The notes under the pieces were generated by a model that saw only the letters and a list, made by a program, of their open reading frames with translations, had not been told where the DNA came from and ran no database searches. Position numbers and translations under genes: made by a program. A DNA stretch of 43,502 bases, from positions 1 to 43,502 of the forward strand of contig NZ_FZMP01000229.1 of the NCBI RefSeq assembly GCF_900196725.1, written 5' to 3'. Positions 42,403-43,502 of the stretch are shown here, in pieces. The stretch's first letter is position 1; the number at the start of each line of letters is the position of its first letter. Origin of the DNA: Candidatus Methanoperedens nitratireducens (GTDB lineage: Archaea > Halobacteriota > Methanosarcinia > Methanosarcinales > Methanoperedenaceae).

Positions 42403-42561
42403 GATGATCCTGTTCAGATTATGCTGAATATACGCTCTGACTTAAATTTGTTTTTGTTCAAGTTGATTCTAATCATGACTTTTGGTTGCTAACATTGGTA
42501 GCACTCTTTAATATCCTGTTGTGTGGCCGATTATCGTTGTTAAATTATTCAGAGGATTTGT

Positions 42562-42759
42562 ATGAACGGGAACATCCAGAATGGAAGAATGACTAAAGAC
42601 CACAAAGTACGGACCGTGTGCGCCATAAATGCTTCTATTGGCATAACCTTTGCAACTACGGTAGCAGTATCTCTTATCCCGATATGGAACTCCATGGCTT
42701 TACTAATGGCTTTGCTGTTCTTTGCTCCGATTGCTGTCGTTTTGTATATATTCAGATAA
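42562..42759 (+). CDS. Small two-helix membrane protein
   Basis: 65 aa. A polar N-terminus (MNGNIQNGRMTKDHKVRTVC) is followed by two membrane segments: AINASIGITFATTVAVSLI and MALLMALLFFAPIAVVLYIF. AGAGGA lies about 6 nt before the ATG. No family recognised. Its size and helix layout resemble small archaeal inner-membrane proteins of unknown role. Confidence 0.65.
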   Translation: MNGNIQNGRMTKDHKVRTVCAINASIGITFATTVAVSLIPIWNSMALLMALLFFAPIAVVLYIFR

Positions 42760-42906
42760 TGTTTAACCACATACTTCCGAAACCGATGTAAGTAGCTCCG
42801 TTTTTACATGTTGTCCCTGCCTGAGGTTGAGTAGAGCGTTATGATAAGAGGACGACTCCGTTACTTCTATTAATAAGATATTTCCAAACCAGTATATGGT
42901 TAGTGT

Positions 42907-43320
42907 ATGCAGGATAATATCAACGAAACAAAATCCGGGATTGAACGCTTCTGGGAGTTCATTCAATTCGGTCTTGTCAGGATTCTTGTTGCAATGGGCA
43001 CAGGTTTCATTATCGCATCCATACTGAATCCCGCAGGAACAAGCCGCGTGATAGGGATGATCCTTTAGGATCCCGATTTTTTATCTAACCAGTTCAAACT
43101 CGGAGAAACATGGATACTGCTCGGCTTCGGGTTGAGATTGATAACATTCGGAATACTGTTGTACACTTTTATGTATCTTACAGAGTACTGTTTCAGGCTT
43201 CTTTTACAGAAACTGAGAAAAAACCAGATTAAAGAGATATATAGAAGAGGGCACAGCCAGCTTCTGGAACTTCAGTTCATAATTCAATACCTTCGCCACA
43301 TCACTATATCTATAAGATAA
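42907..43320 (+). pseudogene. Small membrane protein gene interrupted by an in-frame TAG
   Basis: From ATG 42907 the frame encodes IERFWEFIQFGLVRILVAMG, then TGFIIASILNPAGTSRVIGM and IL, reaching TAG at 43066-43068 (codon 54). The same frame then continues without another stop: DPDFLSNQFKLGETWILLGF, LRLITFGILLYTFMYLTEYC, and a basic tail to TAA 43320. Together this is a coherent 138-codon two-helix membrane protein. The TAG may be a point mutation (for example CAG to TAG), a sequencing error or, less likely, a recoded codon. The family is unknown. Confidence 0.65.
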
Positions 43321-43331
43321 GATGAATAATT

Positions 43332-43367
43332 CTGGGATATACCACTTGTCCTGCCGATATATCCCAG
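43332..43367 (+). terminator. Hairpin after the interrupted membrane-protein gene
   Basis: CTGGGATATA (43332-43341) and TATATCCCAG (43358-43367) form a perfect 10-bp inverted repeat with a 16-nt loop, 11 nt past the stop codon. There is no clear T-run, so it may be a terminator or an mRNA 3'-end structure. Confidence 0.5.
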
Positions 43368-43401
43368 GAACTTGTATGTTCAACATTATTTCACGTCTCC
43401 A

Positions 43402-43502
43402 ATGTTTAAAAACCTGTCTGAGTTCAACGGCTATATCTCAGTTGAATGTCATCGTGACAGCGCTATTAGCCATGACCGGTCAAGTTACCATGCCTGGTAT
43501 TC
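43402..43502 (+). CDS. Possible start of a gene running off the window
   Basis: ATG 43402 opens a frame (MFKNLSEFNGYISVECHRDS, then AISHDRSSYHAWY) that has no stop before the window edge, giving 33 residues. No clear ribosome site is seen. No family recognised. Short open frames of this size can occur by chance. Confidence 0.3.
   Translation, partial: MFKNLSEFNGYISVECHRDSAISHDRSSYHAWY

Noticed and set aside
42763-42966. Minus-strand 67-codon frame opposite the interrupted membrane-protein gene
   Set aside because: No ribosome site or family; the plus-strand frame has membrane helices and coherent continuation.
42907-43320. Confident call of a pyrrolysine-containing protein
   Set aside because: No Pyl machinery is in the window and TAG serves as a normal stop in other genes here; kept only as a possibility.

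Overview
The window looks like a chromosomal segment of a methanogen-related euryarchaeon. The best guess is the order Methanosarcinales, in particular the anaerobic methane-oxidising 'Candidatus Methanoperedens' (ANME-2d) type. The reasons are archaeal TATA-box promoters and several apparently leaderless genes; archaeal housekeeping genes (ABCE1/Rli1, archaeal apgM, a CdrS-type regulator beside ftsZ); families I associate with Methanosarcinales (DUF2551, DUF2769, PGF-type surface proteins); and one giant multihaem cytochrome c with S-layer-like modules. The taxonomic call is inference from gene content only.

Layout. (1) 1-10.3 kb: a type I-B CRISPR-Cas operon on the minus strand, in transcription order cas8b(csh1)-cas7-cas5-cas3(HD)-cas3(helicase)-[cas6 remnant]-cas6-cas1-cas2-cas4 (cas4 runs off the left edge). 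No CRISPR array lies in the window. Two toxin-antitoxin (TA) modules sit in this locus: a vapBC pair pointing against the operon between cas3 and cas6, and a relBE/parE-like pair upstream of cas8b. Each lies between direct repeats made of adjacent cas-locus sequence: the first ~200 bp of cas6, and the cas promoter region. The interference genes (3.24-9.19 kb) are strikingly AT-rich compared with cas6/cas1/cas2/cas4 and the rest of the window, so the locus looks like a mosaic. (2) 10.3-15.0 kb: DUF2551 protein, a small tail-anchored protein, phosphoglycerate mutase apgM, and an ACT-domain/UPF0210 operon. (3) 15.0-22.5 kb: a small unknown gene, a 2223-aa cytochrome with 33 haem-binding motifs, and a convergent membrane protein. 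(4) 22.5-24.6 kb: cdrS-ftsZ cell-division operon with a palindrome at the predicted transcription start and a strong terminator. (5) 24.6-31.1 kb: a metalloprotease with no visible signal peptide and an unknown partner, a BofA-family membrane protein, a frameshifted DUF2769 gene, a GYD protein, a frameshifted cytochrome-b5-like gene, and a U32/RlhA-type protein. (6) 31.1-42.4 kb: a frameshifted short-chain dehydrogenase, then EngB, a DHH phosphoesterase and a surface protein, ABCE1, a small membrane protein, ArgB, a KGG stress protein, a methyltransferase-like protein, an HNH nuclease and IlvD. (7) 42.4-43.5 kb: small membrane-protein genes, one broken by an in-frame TAG.

How the parts fit. 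The CRISPR block is a complete interference-plus-adaptation set, with TA modules placed where they could stabilise it. The giant cytochrome, its sequon-rich surface modules and its C-terminal membrane anchor suggest an extracellular electron conduit through the S-layer. Most other genes are core metabolism and information processing. At least four genes carry apparent single-base frameshifts and one carries an internal amber codon; whether these are decay, recoding or sequence error cannot be decided from the sequence alone.
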